From NCBI GenBank assembly GCA_001584585.1, contig LSYV01000078.1, forward strand, positions 159,235 to 213,948: a stretch of DNA of 54,714 nt. The letters run 5' to 3'. The DNA comes from Gonium pectorale (Eukaryota; Chlorophyta; Chlorophyceae; Chlamydomonadales; Volvocaceae). Both the position numbers and the translations under genes were made by a program. Positions 1 through 12,394 of the stretch are shown one piece after another (the stretch's first letter is position 1; every line of letters begins with the position of its first letter). The notes under the pieces are model-generated. The model saw only the letters and a list, made by a program, of their open reading frames with translations, did not search any database and was not told the DNA's origin.

Positions 1-3000
1 CCCAGCACGTCCTTTTACCGGGCGCTGGGGACCAGCCCTGGCAGCAGCACCGACATCATGAGCACCACTACCGGCACCACCACCGGCAGCGCCGGCAGCG
101 GCTCCTCTTCGGCATTCTACAGCGCCGCCGCCTCCCCCTCGGCGTTCTACGGCGCCGCCACCTCCCCCTCGGCCGTAACCCACCCACCTGCCGCCGCCGT
201 GATCTCCTCGTCCGTGGCGTCAGGCTTGCCGATCCGGATGTTTTCCGCAATGGTGCCCGTGAACAGAAGCGGCTCCTGGCTGACTAGCCCCACCTGTGAC
301 GGAGGGCGAATGGGGAAGTCGGCGGGGTTAGACGGAAAGGTCAGGTAGACGCGTCCGCTCGGCCCCACCAAACCTCCGTTTCGTGCCCCACACAAGGACG
401 CGAGACCCTACGCCAAACCCGCGTGCAGCGCCGCGTCAGCTTGTGCCACACGCGGCTCACAGAGCCTCCCGACCTGCTTTACCACACGCACGCGGCCCCT
501 TCTTCCCCTGTGCAAACCAGCGAGAAGCGAGGGGGCAAAAGGCGCGCCGCCAAGCCACACACGCACCACCCCTGCCCTTGCCCACCCTGGCTGCACCACA
601 CGACCCAGAAACAGCCCCCCTGCCCGGCGGGCCCCCCCAGCCCCCGAGACACCCGCCGTCCCCTCCTACACAGCACCTACCAGCGAGCGTAGGTGCTTGA
701 GGTTGTAGCTGCGGACGTCTACTCCGTCGAACAGCACGGCCCCGGACAGCGGCTCGTAGAAGCGCTCGATGAGCCCCACCACGGTGGACTTGCCGCTGCC
801 GCTCTCGCCCACCAGCGCCGTCACGCAGCCGGGGGAGACCGTGAGGTTGAAGTTGTTGAACACCACAACGCCGGGGCGCGACGGGTAGGCGAAGCGCACG
901 GCCCGGAACTCGATCTCGCCGCGCAGCGTCTGCGGAGCGGGGCCGGGTGGTGGGGGTGGCGGGTCAGGGACGATGGGAAGGGGTCTCGGAGGAGGGCCAG
1001 GCGACTTCTGGGACAGCTGAGGGACCCCGCACTACGCGCCGCCGACAGCCGCGCCACACGCCTCCTCCCCCCCTTCGGCAGATACGGCACGACACATGAG
1101 GGCGCCGCCCGCACCTTGGGGTCCGGCCTGTCGCCGGCGGGGTCGGCCGAGTCGATGGTGGGCTTGCGGTCGATGATGGGGAACACGCGCTGCACCGCCG
1201 CCTTGGCGTTGCCCAGGTCGGGAAAGGACAGCGACACCTGGCCGGGGTTATGGTGCGGGTTGTTGGAAAATGAGGGGCCGCCGGCAGAAGATGCTGCCTG
1301 CGTGTGTTTGTGTGTATAGGGGGATTCACATCGCAATGCCCATCGCCACAAACGCGCGCATGGCCCTGCCCCGCGCTCATTACGCTGCCCCGTCTGCAAC
1401 CAAAGTCATGTCAAAGTTCAGGCTGGACCTCCGGAACATCGGGAGCCCCTCCCAGCATCTCCTACGAGCATCGACCCCGTTCGCCCGCCCGCCCTCTTCC
1501 CACCTGCGCCATGCCCATGGCCGCCATGAGGATGACCAGGAAGGCTATGAGGCTGTCGCTGAAGTTGGACCAGCCGTGCGATATCTCCTCGCCCATGAAG
1601 TAGATGATGAGCGAGTACATGGCTGGCGGCGAAGGGGGAAGGGAGTGCGCGGGCAACACGCCGGCGGTCAATGGCAGAGCCGTGTCGCCAGCCCCCGCCT
1701 TACACGGTTGGTTAGTGCTCAGGCGTCCCCACATAGCTTGCTTCAGATAGATTCCAAGCAACATGTTGGGTGATGCCGGGTGCAGGCGCGTGTAGCCGTA
1801 TGGGGGAAGGAGGACGTTTCCCTTCCGCGTCTGGCACCGCGGCAACGTTGGCACCCATTATGAGCAGTTAAGGGCCGCCTTGATGTCCGAAGCAAAGATC
1901 CGACTCACCAAACATCATGAACTGGGAGTATCCGTACGCCAGGCCCGACAGGTTGCTCTGCCGTACCAGGAAGCGGTTGGCGTTCAACTGCGGGGAGCAG
2001 TACAGCGGTACAGCGGGTCGAAGCAGATCATGTTCCAACCACGAGAGAGCGGCGCGACAGGACGGCCGCCGCACGCCTGCCACCCGAAAGGCTTGGTTGC
2101 CACCACTCGGCATTGATAGTCCACATCTCCACCGATAGTATCTCATAACCACCCGCGCACACGACCACCCATGTCCAGCTCCGAACCGCGCCCCATATCC
2201 AACTGGCGACGACCGGTGCGTGGAGACCTACAATCATGGTTTCGTAGATGCCACACACAAAGCCCTGCAGGTTGTAGGCGTGGATGACGCGGATGGAGGC
2301 GAAGGCCTCGGTGACGGTCTGGTTGGCGCCCGCGTACAGTTTGTCGGCGTTGGAGGTGAAGCCGGTGTGGAACTTGAGGTGGATGATGGAGCTGGCCACC
2401 AGGAATGGCATGATGCCTGGGAGTGGGGGGGGAGCGGGGCCGGGAGGGGGCGAGGCAACAACGGGGGAGACATCATGCATGTTGTTTTACCGGGTCCATG
2501 CCGAGAGACTAAATAGGGGGGGCAGTGAAGGTCGGTTGTGGATCGCAGGGTCGCGGTGCGAATCAAGGTCAAAGAGATCCAAGGGAGCGCTGACAGGCAA
2601 TCCAAAATCCAAGACTGCCAGGTCCAAAAGCAATCCGCCCGCCCCACCCGTGATGAGCAGCGCCATGCGCCAGTCGTAGGCGAAGGCCACGATGTAGCCC
2701 AGCACCAGCGTGGCCACGTTCTGGGCCGCCAACCCGAACACGTCCGCCACGGCGCCGCGAACGTAGGCCGCGTCGGTGGCTAGGCCCGAGGTCAGCTTGC
2801 CGCTGTTGTGGTCGGCGTGGTCAAACCAGGCCACCTGGGGAAGGAGGGCATGAGCGGGCCAGGGGCGGGGATGCGACGTCCGTGGGCAAGGTGCATGGAC
2901 GCGGGAGCGAGGGCGTGGGCAGACGGGCCCGTAGGGTGAACATGCGGGAGGGCCATGAGTTCGGCCGGTTACAGAAGTACAATCGCCGCATGGCGAGAAT

Positions 3001-6000
3001 GGCTCCTCCCCGCTCTCGCACCGAGGGCGGAACCCGTTATTCGGTGGGCGTTTGGGACGTGCCTTCCCGCGGTTCACCGGCAACGTGGTGAGGCGGAGGA
3101 CACGCACCCGCACCACGCCCGCATTCGCACCCCGCCCGCCCACCTCCTGGTGCAGGATGGCGCCAAACAGCTGCGCCCGCACCCGGCCCGCCACCGCCTG
3201 CGCCACGCGGCCAAAGGCCACCTGCTGCGACAGCAGCGACACGAAGCCGCCCACTCCGATCACAAAGAACATCCAGCTGTAGAAGGACGCCCTCCGGCGG
3301 AGCTCAGACTGCGGAGGGAAGGGTGGGAGGACGTGAGAAGGGAACTGAGAAGGGGAGGTGAAGAAGGCCGAGGATGGGCAGGAAGCGAAGACTGCCAACT
3401 TTGGGAGGGGGGGAGGGGCCGCGCCTGGCAAACGGCTCGGTACGTGGGTGTGGTGACAGGCCTCTTCTTCCTCAAGCACGTGCGCCACGTGATGCCCTTG
3501 CGCTGGGGCGGTGCCGCCTTGGACCGATAGGCAAGAGCGCTCAACAGTTATACTTCAAAAACGGCGACTCGTCTCACGCTGCTCCTCCACGGCGGATCCG
3601 ATGGCACAAGCTCCAGCGTACATGCCTGGCGACCGGCGATGAGGCCGCGGAGTCAACCGCAGCCCCGGCCCCGGCCTGGATGTGCCCCAGCCCCATCCTC
3701 GGCCTGGATGTGCCCCATCCCAATCCCGCTCACCGGCGTGGTGGTGTAGAAGATGCCGATCATGCTGGCCATGATGTAGCCGAAGGCGGGGTGCGCCGCC
3801 CCCGCGCCCACCGACCCCACGCAGCCGACCACGACGGAGAGCCCCTCGCCCTGCGCGTACGACAGCAGCCGCCTGAACGACACCTCGTACGGCTTCTCCT
3901 TGTCCTTCTTTTTCTCCTTGCCCTTCTCCCCCTTCCCGCCGGCGGCGGCGGCACCGCCCATCTTGATGGACCCGCCGTCCTCGAGGCCGTGGCCGCCCTT
4001 GGCCGGGTCGGCCACGACGACAGCCACGGAGTCCGCAGACGGCGGCGCCGCCGCAGAGGCGGCAACGGCACCAGCGGCGCCGGCGGGCGTCCGGACGGTG
4101 ACGACGCTGTGTACGGGAGCACCGTCGGGCTCCTCGGAGGCGCCCGAGCGGGAGCCGTCAGAGGGCGCATCCTCCAGGGCACCCTCCGGCACCTCATCCG
4201 GCTCGCGGCGCTGCTGCGCCTCCATCTGCAGCTTCACCAGGACAGAGTACGCGCCTACGGGGGAAGAACGGAGGACAAAAATGTGGTGGGAGGCTGGAAG
4301 CAGTTTTGACACAAGCTTGGTGGAAGGTGGATCAGTAACCGGAGAGGGGCCATCTGCGGCATGTACCGAAAACACATTTTTTTGCATAGCGCTGTTGGTG
4401 CGTCATTACAGAGCGCACCAAAACGGATATACGAACAATCCGGAGAAAGGCGCAGCTCCCAACTCCAGGAGCGCAAACCTCACCGTTCTGGTCCCGCAGC
4501 AGCTCCTCGTGCGTGCCGACCTCCACCACGCGGCCGCCCTGCGCCGCCGCAGCGAAGCGTATACACAACTTGACACATTACCATTTACTTCGTGTTGCTC
4601 CGACCCGCGTGTTTCACGGACGGACAGCAGCGGCGATCAGCCGTCAGAGCATTGCATTACAGTCGCGTACATACGACGGTTTGGACAGCTGCCGTACCTG
4701 CACCACCGCGATGGCGTCCGCGTGTTTGATGGTGGACAGCCGGTGCGCCACCACCACCGTGGTTCGCCCCACCACCAGCCGGTCCAGCGCCGCTTGCACC
4801 AGCGCCTCGGAGCGGGTGTCCAGCGCCGAGGTGGCCTCGTCCAGCAGCATCACCTGACGCGGTTCCGATGGCGAGGGGATGGTGGCAGTACTCAGGCATA
4901 AGGCAAGCTGAGCGGAGGGAGGGGGGTAGGAGCATCGGCGATGCGCCGCCTGCCGTATGCAGGTGAGCTGGACGAGGAGGTCCGACCCAGCTTGTCATGG
5001 TTGTCAAGTGCCCGCAGGTGCCCGCAGTACCCAAAAGGCCCGCAAAGCCCGCGGCATGGGCGAGCGACGAGGGGCGGTCGTATCATCTGCTGGCATCAAG
5101 CCCCCGCCCATCCCTGATAGCGGAACTGAAGGGCGATGGGCAAGCCCCGGCCTGGCCCTCCTCGGCGCACCTTGGGGCTCTTGAGGATGGCCCGCGCGAT
5201 GGCAATGCGCTGCTTCTGGCCGCCGCTCAGCTGCACGCCGCGCTCGCCCACCTGCGGTGCCGGAGGTGCACGTGCGTCACAGGGCAGGACAAACACGAGG
5301 CATGCGTGCTGCACAGGACAGCACGAACACGAGGTACGCGTGCCGCACAGGACGGCACAAACACGACTGGGAGTCGCAACTGCGGAGTGGCATGTGCGGC
5401 GTTGCGCACACACGTGTGGGCTACGCTGGTGGTCGCCGCCGAACTAACATGCAGGGACATCACCCCCTCGAATCCCTCTGGAGCTGGATCCTACGATAAC
5501 AGCATCACTTTCGCGCTTACGCTCGTCGTATGCGTCGTTCCATTTCAACACACGTGTGGACCGATGGACCGCAACATGCCGGTGACGCCCTGGCAGGCAC
5601 GCAAGCCGCACGCGTCGTTTCGTTTCGTGTCTCGCGGCGAGGCGATGCAATGTGCATAGCGAGAGCGAGAGTGAGCGCGCACCTCCGTCTGATAGCCCTG
5701 CGGCAGCGCCGACACGAAGCCGTGCACGTTGGCGGCGCGCGCCGCCGCCTCCACCTCCTCCGCCGAGCAGCCCGGCAGGCCGATGGCGATGTTCTGGTAG
5801 ATGGACGTGGCGAAAAGGGTCGGCTCCTGGCTCACCAGGCCCATCTGGGGGGAAGGTGGGTGAGGACACTAAGCTTACGGGATAGGGCCGGCATCTAGGG
5901 GAGGGGGAGCAAGGACAGGACTGCGGGGAGCGCAACGAGGCGGGTGGCGGGAGCCTAGGAAAGGGCAAAGCTGAAGGTTCGGCGGGTTGCTGAGACCCAT

Positions 6001-9000
6001 GTGCGCTCGCGGTAAACTTGGGAAGCAATGCAGGAGCGACGCAGGAATGAACGCACCGACGCCCGACCATCCCCCCTCTCTCACCACCCCGCCTCTCGAC
6101 CCTTGACCATCGCCCTTCTTCCCCCGCACATACGAATTCCTATGCCGGCGCAACGCAGGCCGCCCCGCCCTGGCCCGCCCACTGGCGCGCCCACCTGCTT
6201 CCGCAGCCACTTGAGCGGCAGGCTGCGCAGGTCCCGACCGTCCAGCGTTACGCTTCCGGCCAGCGGATCGTAGAAGCGCTCGATGAGCTGTACCACAGTG
6301 GACTTACCGCTGCCGCTGCTGCCCACCAGCGCCACCGTCTTGCCTGGGCGCGGGAGCGCGCAAGCGGGGCGGGAGTAAGGATGGGGACCGGGGAGGGCCC
6401 ATGCCGACCGAGCCTGCAGCATCTGGGTCCGTTGCGTACGGTGGCAGGTGTGCGTATGAAGGCTAGCCCGCAGTCCCAAGCACGGGAGGGACGGAGGAGT
6501 CAAACTGAGCTCCCCGGTCTTAGGGCCGGTCCCGATGGCTCACCCGCGGGCACGTGAATGGAGAAGCCCCGGAACAACAGCACGTCGGGGCGCGAGGGGT
6601 AGGCAAAGTCCACGCCCTTGAGCTCAATCTCGCCCGCGACGGCTGCGGGGACGGCCGCGGCGCCGACGCCGCTGCCGCCGTCACCATCGCCATCGCCGCC
6701 GTCGATGAGGATGGCTGGCTGGCGGTCGATGACTCGGAACATGCGCGCGCCGGCGATCCGGCCCTTTGCAAAGTGCTGCAGGTTGGGCGCGGCCTGAGGA
6801 GAGGGGACGGGGGCCCAGGGGTGCATCGCGCGAGCCGGGAGGAACCAGGCGTGAGTCACAAGCGATCCAATAACGGAGCGGAGGAGGGGCGCAGGGTGAC
6901 ACGCGGGGTGCGCGTTTTTAACACGCGAGTCTGGCGCAGGCCCCGTACCGACAGCGGTGGGAGTGGGTTTAAAGGAGGAATGGTTGACCGTGAACGCACT
7001 GGCGTCCACATGCAGGCCCCGGGGGGGGGACGCGCACTTGCAAAGGCGCGTTCGCGAGTGCGCTCGGCGACCTGCAGCGGCCACTGGTAGCGGCGCGGCA
7101 CGGCGCTGATAACGGCGTGGGCGCCGGGCTGCGCAGGCCTGCCGAGCGTAGGTGAGGGCCATCCACGATTGCGCTGCCCCATCCCCCGTTACCATGTCCA
7201 CATGCCACAACCGGCCGCCCCGCCCTCACCTGGCCCAGCGAGAAGCCGCCCATGAGGGTGCCGATGAGCACCATGAGCACCTGGCCGCCCGTGTAGACAC
7301 CCGCGGCCACGCGGTACGCGCCGTAGAAGAGCCCAACCGCGTACGTGCCGTAGATGACCACGTTTATGGCGCCCAGGCCCAGGCCGCTGATCCAGGCCTG
7401 GCGGATGCCCTGCGCGGAGGTAGGGTGGCACACGGTGATGGAAGGCTCCGACTCATGACCCATGGGTCGCAGGGCGAGTCGTCGTGGGCTCGAGTCGGCT
7501 TTCGTGGCTGGCGCGTGGACACCGTCGCGGGCCAGTCACAGCCGCGCGCCCAAGGCAAGCGCGGGCAGTGTCCGTCCGGCGCGGGGGAGCCTGTAATCTG
7601 TATCTGCGGTGGCGGGGATGCCAACCTGCCGGGGCCAGTCTGCCGGCGCGTGATGGTGTACGCTGAGCGGTAACCGCGTGCGCGTGTGTGCATCCGCGTG
7701 TGTGCCAGGGCCCTGCCGCATCAGCTCCAAGAGGGACCCACGCCTCCCACGCACCATCTTCCGCGGCTCCACCAGCGCGGCGCCGTACTGGGCCATGGCC
7801 GCCTCCTCCCGGCTGTACGCCGCCACGGTGCGGATCTGGGCGATGCTCTGCTGCGCGATGGCGCTGGCCTGCGGGGAGCCGCGGAGGGCGGGGGTGGGAG
7901 ACGCTCTGCTGCGCGCTGTGCTGGCATGTCGCACGGTAGAGCGAGGCCCCGCGGGTAGGACAGAGACTACAGGGCTGAGACCCGTCATGCTCGACACACG
8001 AGTCCGCTCAGGCCACGACTCAACCCTAGCCATCGGTTCTGCATGTACTCAAGAGAAAGAGCTAATGTGCCGCGCACGCCCAAGGCACACGCCGGTGCGG
8101 TGGGGCACAACAGGCAAAAGCAGCAAGCGGCGAAATCTGACCAAAAAGAGAGATATGGCGCAAAGCCTGCGGCAATGGATTCCGGTGCGTACATCGGCAT
8201 AGGCCTTGGCGGATGCGGCGTTGGCCATGGCCGTGCCCTTGGCCAGCAGGCCCCCGATGATCGCCAGGAAGGGCATGCAGCCCAGCATAACCAGCGCCAT
8301 GTCCCAGCCCTTGACGAAGCCCACGACGAAGCCCGCAACGAACGTCGTGCTGTCACGCGGGGAGGCGCGTGGGCGTTGGGATGGGGTGGGGTGGGGTGGG
8401 GCAAGAGGAGGGCGAGCAGGCGTAGGCGAGGAGGACAGGACGGCAAAACAGGCGACGGTGGTCCTTGTCAGGGGGCCTGACGGCCACCGAATCCATGCCA
8501 ACAAATGTGGGCTTGATGAAGCAGCGAAATGCGGGCGGCAGGCGGCGCGGCAGGAGACCAAAATGAAGATAATGAGCCCTTTCGACAGTCATCCAACCAT
8601 CGTAACCTTGCAACCGCTAAGGCGGGGAGCGCAGCCGGAAACACGAGCGTCACGGCTCGCATATGCGACGCCGTGTCCACCGTACGGCATCATACCGCGC
8701 TGTCGTACCTGTGGTGCAGGAAGGAGCCGAGCTTCTCGCTGATTGCGTTCTGTACGTCGATGCTGTCGCCGTTCAGCCCCTGGAGCAGCCCGCCTGCATG
8801 CGCCCACACCCACACAGGCACAGCTCGCGGTCTTATTGCAGAACTGCCCGAGCACGCTGCTGCGCATATACAACACAGAACACCAGCACACCGACGCCGG
8901 GCCAGCGAGTACAAGGGTCACGCGTAATACGGCAGCTGTACGGCCGCAGCCAGCCAGCACGACGGCTGGCTGCGGCACGCATCCGCACACGAGGTTCGCG

Positions 9001-10248
9001 AGCCCGCAGTGGCCCGCAGAGGGGACAGCGTGGAGCACAGACAGCCCGAGGGCGACGGGCATTGTGCACAGCAACTACAAGCCTTGTGCGGCAGATACGT
9101 CGAGAAGGGGCTCTACTGCCACCGGGAGCACCCCGGCGGCACGGGCGATCTGGCGAGACCCGCCCCGACTGACGCCGCCCGCGGCTGTCAATTACGCTGC
9201 GCAAGCACGGGGCGGGCGAACGCGCACATACCCGTTCCGAGCCCAAGTTGCCACTGCCATTACGGTATCGCTGTAACCGCGCAACTCTCCCTCCCACCCA
9301 CCCGTGGTGGAATGCACGTCGAAGAAGGCGACGTCCTGGCTGAGTACGGAGGCGAGGAAGCGCGTACGAAGGCGGTTGGTCTGGCGGTTGCCGCTGTACA
9401 TCCAGGCGGCTGCCTCCAGGTACGAGGCGATGAGCGCGCCGATGGACAGGTAGAGAAACTTTAGCGCCAGGTCTCGGACCGTGGTCATGAAGTCGGACAT
9501 GCTAGAGCCGCCGCCGAACGCGTCTGGGGGGAGTTCGGGTGCGAGGCAGGCGTGCAGAGAGGGGGTGAGGACGGGCTGGCATCCCATAGCATGCGTCAAT
9601 GGGCAGGGGTGTGGACTGGGGAGGCGAGGAGCATTGCATGCGGCGGTTAAGTAGGCACTCAGAGGGGGCGCCACAGTCGTTGGGGGGCTGGTCAAGGAAG
9701 ATTCTGCCGGGGGTGGTTGGGCGAAGCAGTCAACGCGAGGGAGGGAGGCCCACTGGCAGAGGTCGCGGGGTGCACTGTCCGATTCGGTTCGGGCTGTTTC
9801 CACGGACCTGTCGAGGGAGCCGATCCCACGCACCTGTGAAGTCGCCGAGCACGATTGCAAACAGAGGTAGGAGTATGCCTGCATTGGTTGAGTGGGTGCT
9901 CAGGTGGTCAGGGGCAGGCGGCGGGGCACATGCAGGGCACCACATACCGTTCCCCATCGCCCCGATGGTCCCGATGCACATGAGAAGTTTGTCCTTGAAA
10001 TCGGCAGTGCTGTGGGCGATGGGAGGGATAGGGAGGGAAGGATAGGTGCATTGGAGAGAGGCTGGCGTGCGTGTGCGCGTGCCAGGAGGACGGCTGGTCT
10101 TCGGCGGAGCCGCTGCTTGCCTGAGGAGCTTGGAGAAGGAGACAGGAGGTATATCGTCCACGGTCTTGTGTTCATCGGTCTTGCTCGGGGAGTCAACAAC
10201 AACATCCATGCTTTCGCCTGCTTTTGAGGTGTCGACCGGGTTGTCCAT
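1..10248 (-). CDS. Full-length ABC transporter, ABCB/P-glycoprotein type (3' end outside window)
   Basis: An ATP-driven membrane exporter with TMD1-NBD1-TMD2-NBD2 order. The ATG at 10248 sits in an AAAATGG context. Exons: 10248-10121, 10009-9948, 9878-9834, 9523-9302, 8793-8709, 8349-8193, 7868-7755, 7409-7230, 6793-6544, 6343-6195, 5844-5683, 5251-5171, 4853-4698, 4538-4484, 4254-3734, 3308-3144, 2834-2648, 2416-2232, 1987-1909, 1622-1504, 1237-1115, 929-681, 293-188. All phases agree and give about 1193 residues. NBD1 shows FAYPSRPD (A-loop), GSSGSGKST (Walker A), VSQEP (Q-loop), LSGGQKQR (signature), [11 protein letters not shown] (Walker B) and VAHRLST (H-loop). NBD2 shows [17 protein letters not shown] and VSQEP; its signature and Walker B fall left of base 1. 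A linker of about 110 residues rich in Pro, Ala and Lys joins the halves. Intron 1 has a GC donor. The substrate cannot be read from sequence. Family certain; some splice sites inferred. Confidence 0.95.
5283..5370. repeat. 34-bp minisatellite, about 2.6 copies, in an ABC-gene intron
   Basis: The block AACACGA recurs at 5292, 5326 and 5360, a constant 34-bp period, with similar flanking bases (GGACAGCACG-type start, TGCGTGC-type middle). It lies in the intron between the exons carrying the Q-loop and the signature motif of NBD1. Confidence 0.8.
5503..5553 (+). repeat. Dispersed repeat C, copy in an ABC intron
   Basis: CATCACTTTCGCGCTTACG and CTCGTCGTATGCGT, then a T-rich stretch and TTCAACACAC, match 26909-26957 nearly base for base. 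Both copies are inside introns of minus-strand genes, in the same orientation. Confidence 0.8.
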
Positions 10249-12394
10249 TTTGACCGGCGACACCTTGGCACTACCGGTAGGACGCCGGGCCACAGCGGCC
10301 AGGCTTACGGAAGGCGCCCACGCTGCTTTAGCTAAAGTGTTACGTTCCGAGCGCGTCAAGCTGCTTACGATTCTTGTGGAATGATTATACTGAATTGAGA
10401 AAGCGGTATGACTCGTCAACAGATTCTCACAACGCGGGGTACGGACTTAGGCACCTGGGCAGCTTCTCTCGCTTGGGCAGGCCGTTGGTTGGACAGTTGG
10501 GTTTACGCACCTCCGCGCCTTTTCGTTCGTTTGCTTACAGTCGCATTATGCATTATCGTCTTCACGCCCTGGCCTGGAGCTGAAGCGAAGAGAAGCAACC
10601 CGCGTACCCGGGTTGACGCTGGCACGCCCTTATGCGACAACAGTATCATGTTCCTCAATGATTCGCCATTGACTTGATTTATGATTGCCTAGATATGGCA
10701 AGCAGCGATGCCCAGCAAGGCGACGCCAAAGGCGCGAGGACTGCTTACCAGTAGTCTGCGCCGCTATCTGTGTCGATGCTGCAGCTGAAGTGAAGTACTC
10801 CATCATCAAAAAGTATTGGGCCCACGACTGTTATGAAGGACGGCATTGCGACCCGCGGGTCCTAAGGACACCGTCACAACCGGCCTCTTATACGCGTTGC
10901 TTCTGACGCAGAGGAGATCGGACAAGTTATGCCAGCGTTCCGCTGGCAGGCCCGTATCCGTAGTGTTAGGCGGCGTGCGTTTGCGGGCGGCGCGGAGGCG
11001 GTGCGGGTGTGTGCGTGTGTATGTGTACGCGGGCTCCCTCTTTCTGTGCAGGTTTCTCTTTTCTACGCACTGCAGCAGCTGGTCGCACTGCCGGTGCGAG
11101 CGGCTATGCGTGCCGCTCAGACAATCGCAGTGCAATGTGGCTAGGGTGGTGGCGGACACTTTTGCCCGAAGGCCCTTTTCATTCCGAACACCTTCGGCGT
11201 TCGTGATCACGGAGAGCTACGGAGACGTCATGCAACTTAAGCGCTTTCTGCCCGCCGCGTCACGTGTTTACACGTTATAAACATACGGCATTGCGATATG
11301 TGGGGGGCATGGGACCCGGCGCATCCCTCGTGAAAGCACCAGCCCTCCCACATCGTTGGCTGCAGCCACAGGAAGGCGACCCCACGGAACCTCGGAAAGC
11401 AAACAATGCGCAAAACAAGCAATATAGAAGCCTTGCGCGCAACCAGCTACGCACCAGGCATGAAATGCAGTGTTGACAGCCTCCCCTGCAGCACCACGCC
11501 CGTCGGGTGCTCTTTGCGTCTTTGTGCGGTCAGGAGCCCACGTAGACATGAAGAGAACAAATCGACGTGTGGCCTTGCATAGATAAGTGAGACGCACACA
11601 GCTCGCCCCATCATAGCATCCTACTTAAGCGCATGCACCTTGCTCTTGCACAACGGTCGACACACACTCGGCAAGAAACAACTCAAGATGCGGCATGCAG
11701 CCTCCGGAGCAGCAAGACTTGCATGGCCGTTGCATGGTCCAGCATGTTACTTGCACACCGCCATGCGAAATGCAGCTTGCGTCCGCAAACAAGCCATCCA
11801 TGTGTACAAGCACTCCGGACTCCGGAACATTCGTAGCATACAGATGTACCGGGTTCGGAAGTGGCAGTCAAACGAAACAATGGGAACACCGTGCTATGTC
11901 AGGTCGTGGGCAGCAGGGCCAGCAAACGGTTCCGTGGAGGCATGCACAAACCCCACATCCGTGCATCAACCAGTAAGCGGTGTACGTCCTCGCAAACCGC
12001 AAAGGCCGCTAAATCAATAAGCCTGTGACACGACGGACAGGTAGAACGGCGAGCGGCGAGGGGTTGCGCACAAGGCCGATGTGCATGCGTAAAGTCCTAT
12101 TCGTTGTCGTAGCCGTCCGTCCGTTGCTGTTCGCCGTAGCCAAAACAACTATAGCAAATAAGGTCTTATGGATAACGGTCCGCGTGCGTAACGTCCTCAT
12201 CCATGAAGTCAAGCAACGGTAAATGGATCAGGGCCCCCCAGCGCCCTCCCAGCGATTGCGTTCTCGACATTTGTAAAGGCAGTCCACAAGCTACCACACA
12301 TGTAAGAATGACACAACAGGCGACGCACGGGCCCCAACATGGCACCAGGCAGCGCCTCTCCAACAACTCTGCGCGCTCGGACCAAGGGACGGTG
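10249..12394. other. Intergenic region between the ABC transporter and sulfotransferase copy 1
   Basis: I see no convincing gene here. The right part is expected to be the 3' UTR of the sulfotransferase on the minus strand, and the left part the promoter of the ABC gene. A weak TATA-like TATAAT on the minus strand lies about 135 bp before the ABC start. An 89-codon plus-strand ORF at 10408-10677 has one hydrophobic stretch but no other support. A dispersed repeat sits at 11029-11062. A TGTAA on the minus strand at 11268-11272 is far (1.1 kb) from the sulfotransferase stop. Confidence 0.5.
11029..11062 (+). repeat. Dispersed 34-nt repeat, copy 1
   Basis: Identical over 34 nt to 53816-53849 and matching the complement of 22802-22835 with three differences. 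It begins GCGGGCTCCCTC and ends TTTCTCTTTT, with a splice-acceptor-like pyrimidine tract and CAGG in the middle. This copy is intergenic. Confidence 0.85.

Noticed and set aside
5283..5370. CRISPR-like array
   Set aside because: Units are directly adjacent with diverging bases and no spacers; it is a eukaryotic minisatellite in an intron.
10408..10677. 89-codon plus-strand ORF with a hydrophobic segment
   Set aside because: It lies in the ABC promoter region with no promoter, poly(A) signal or recognisable family of its own; not enough to call a gene.
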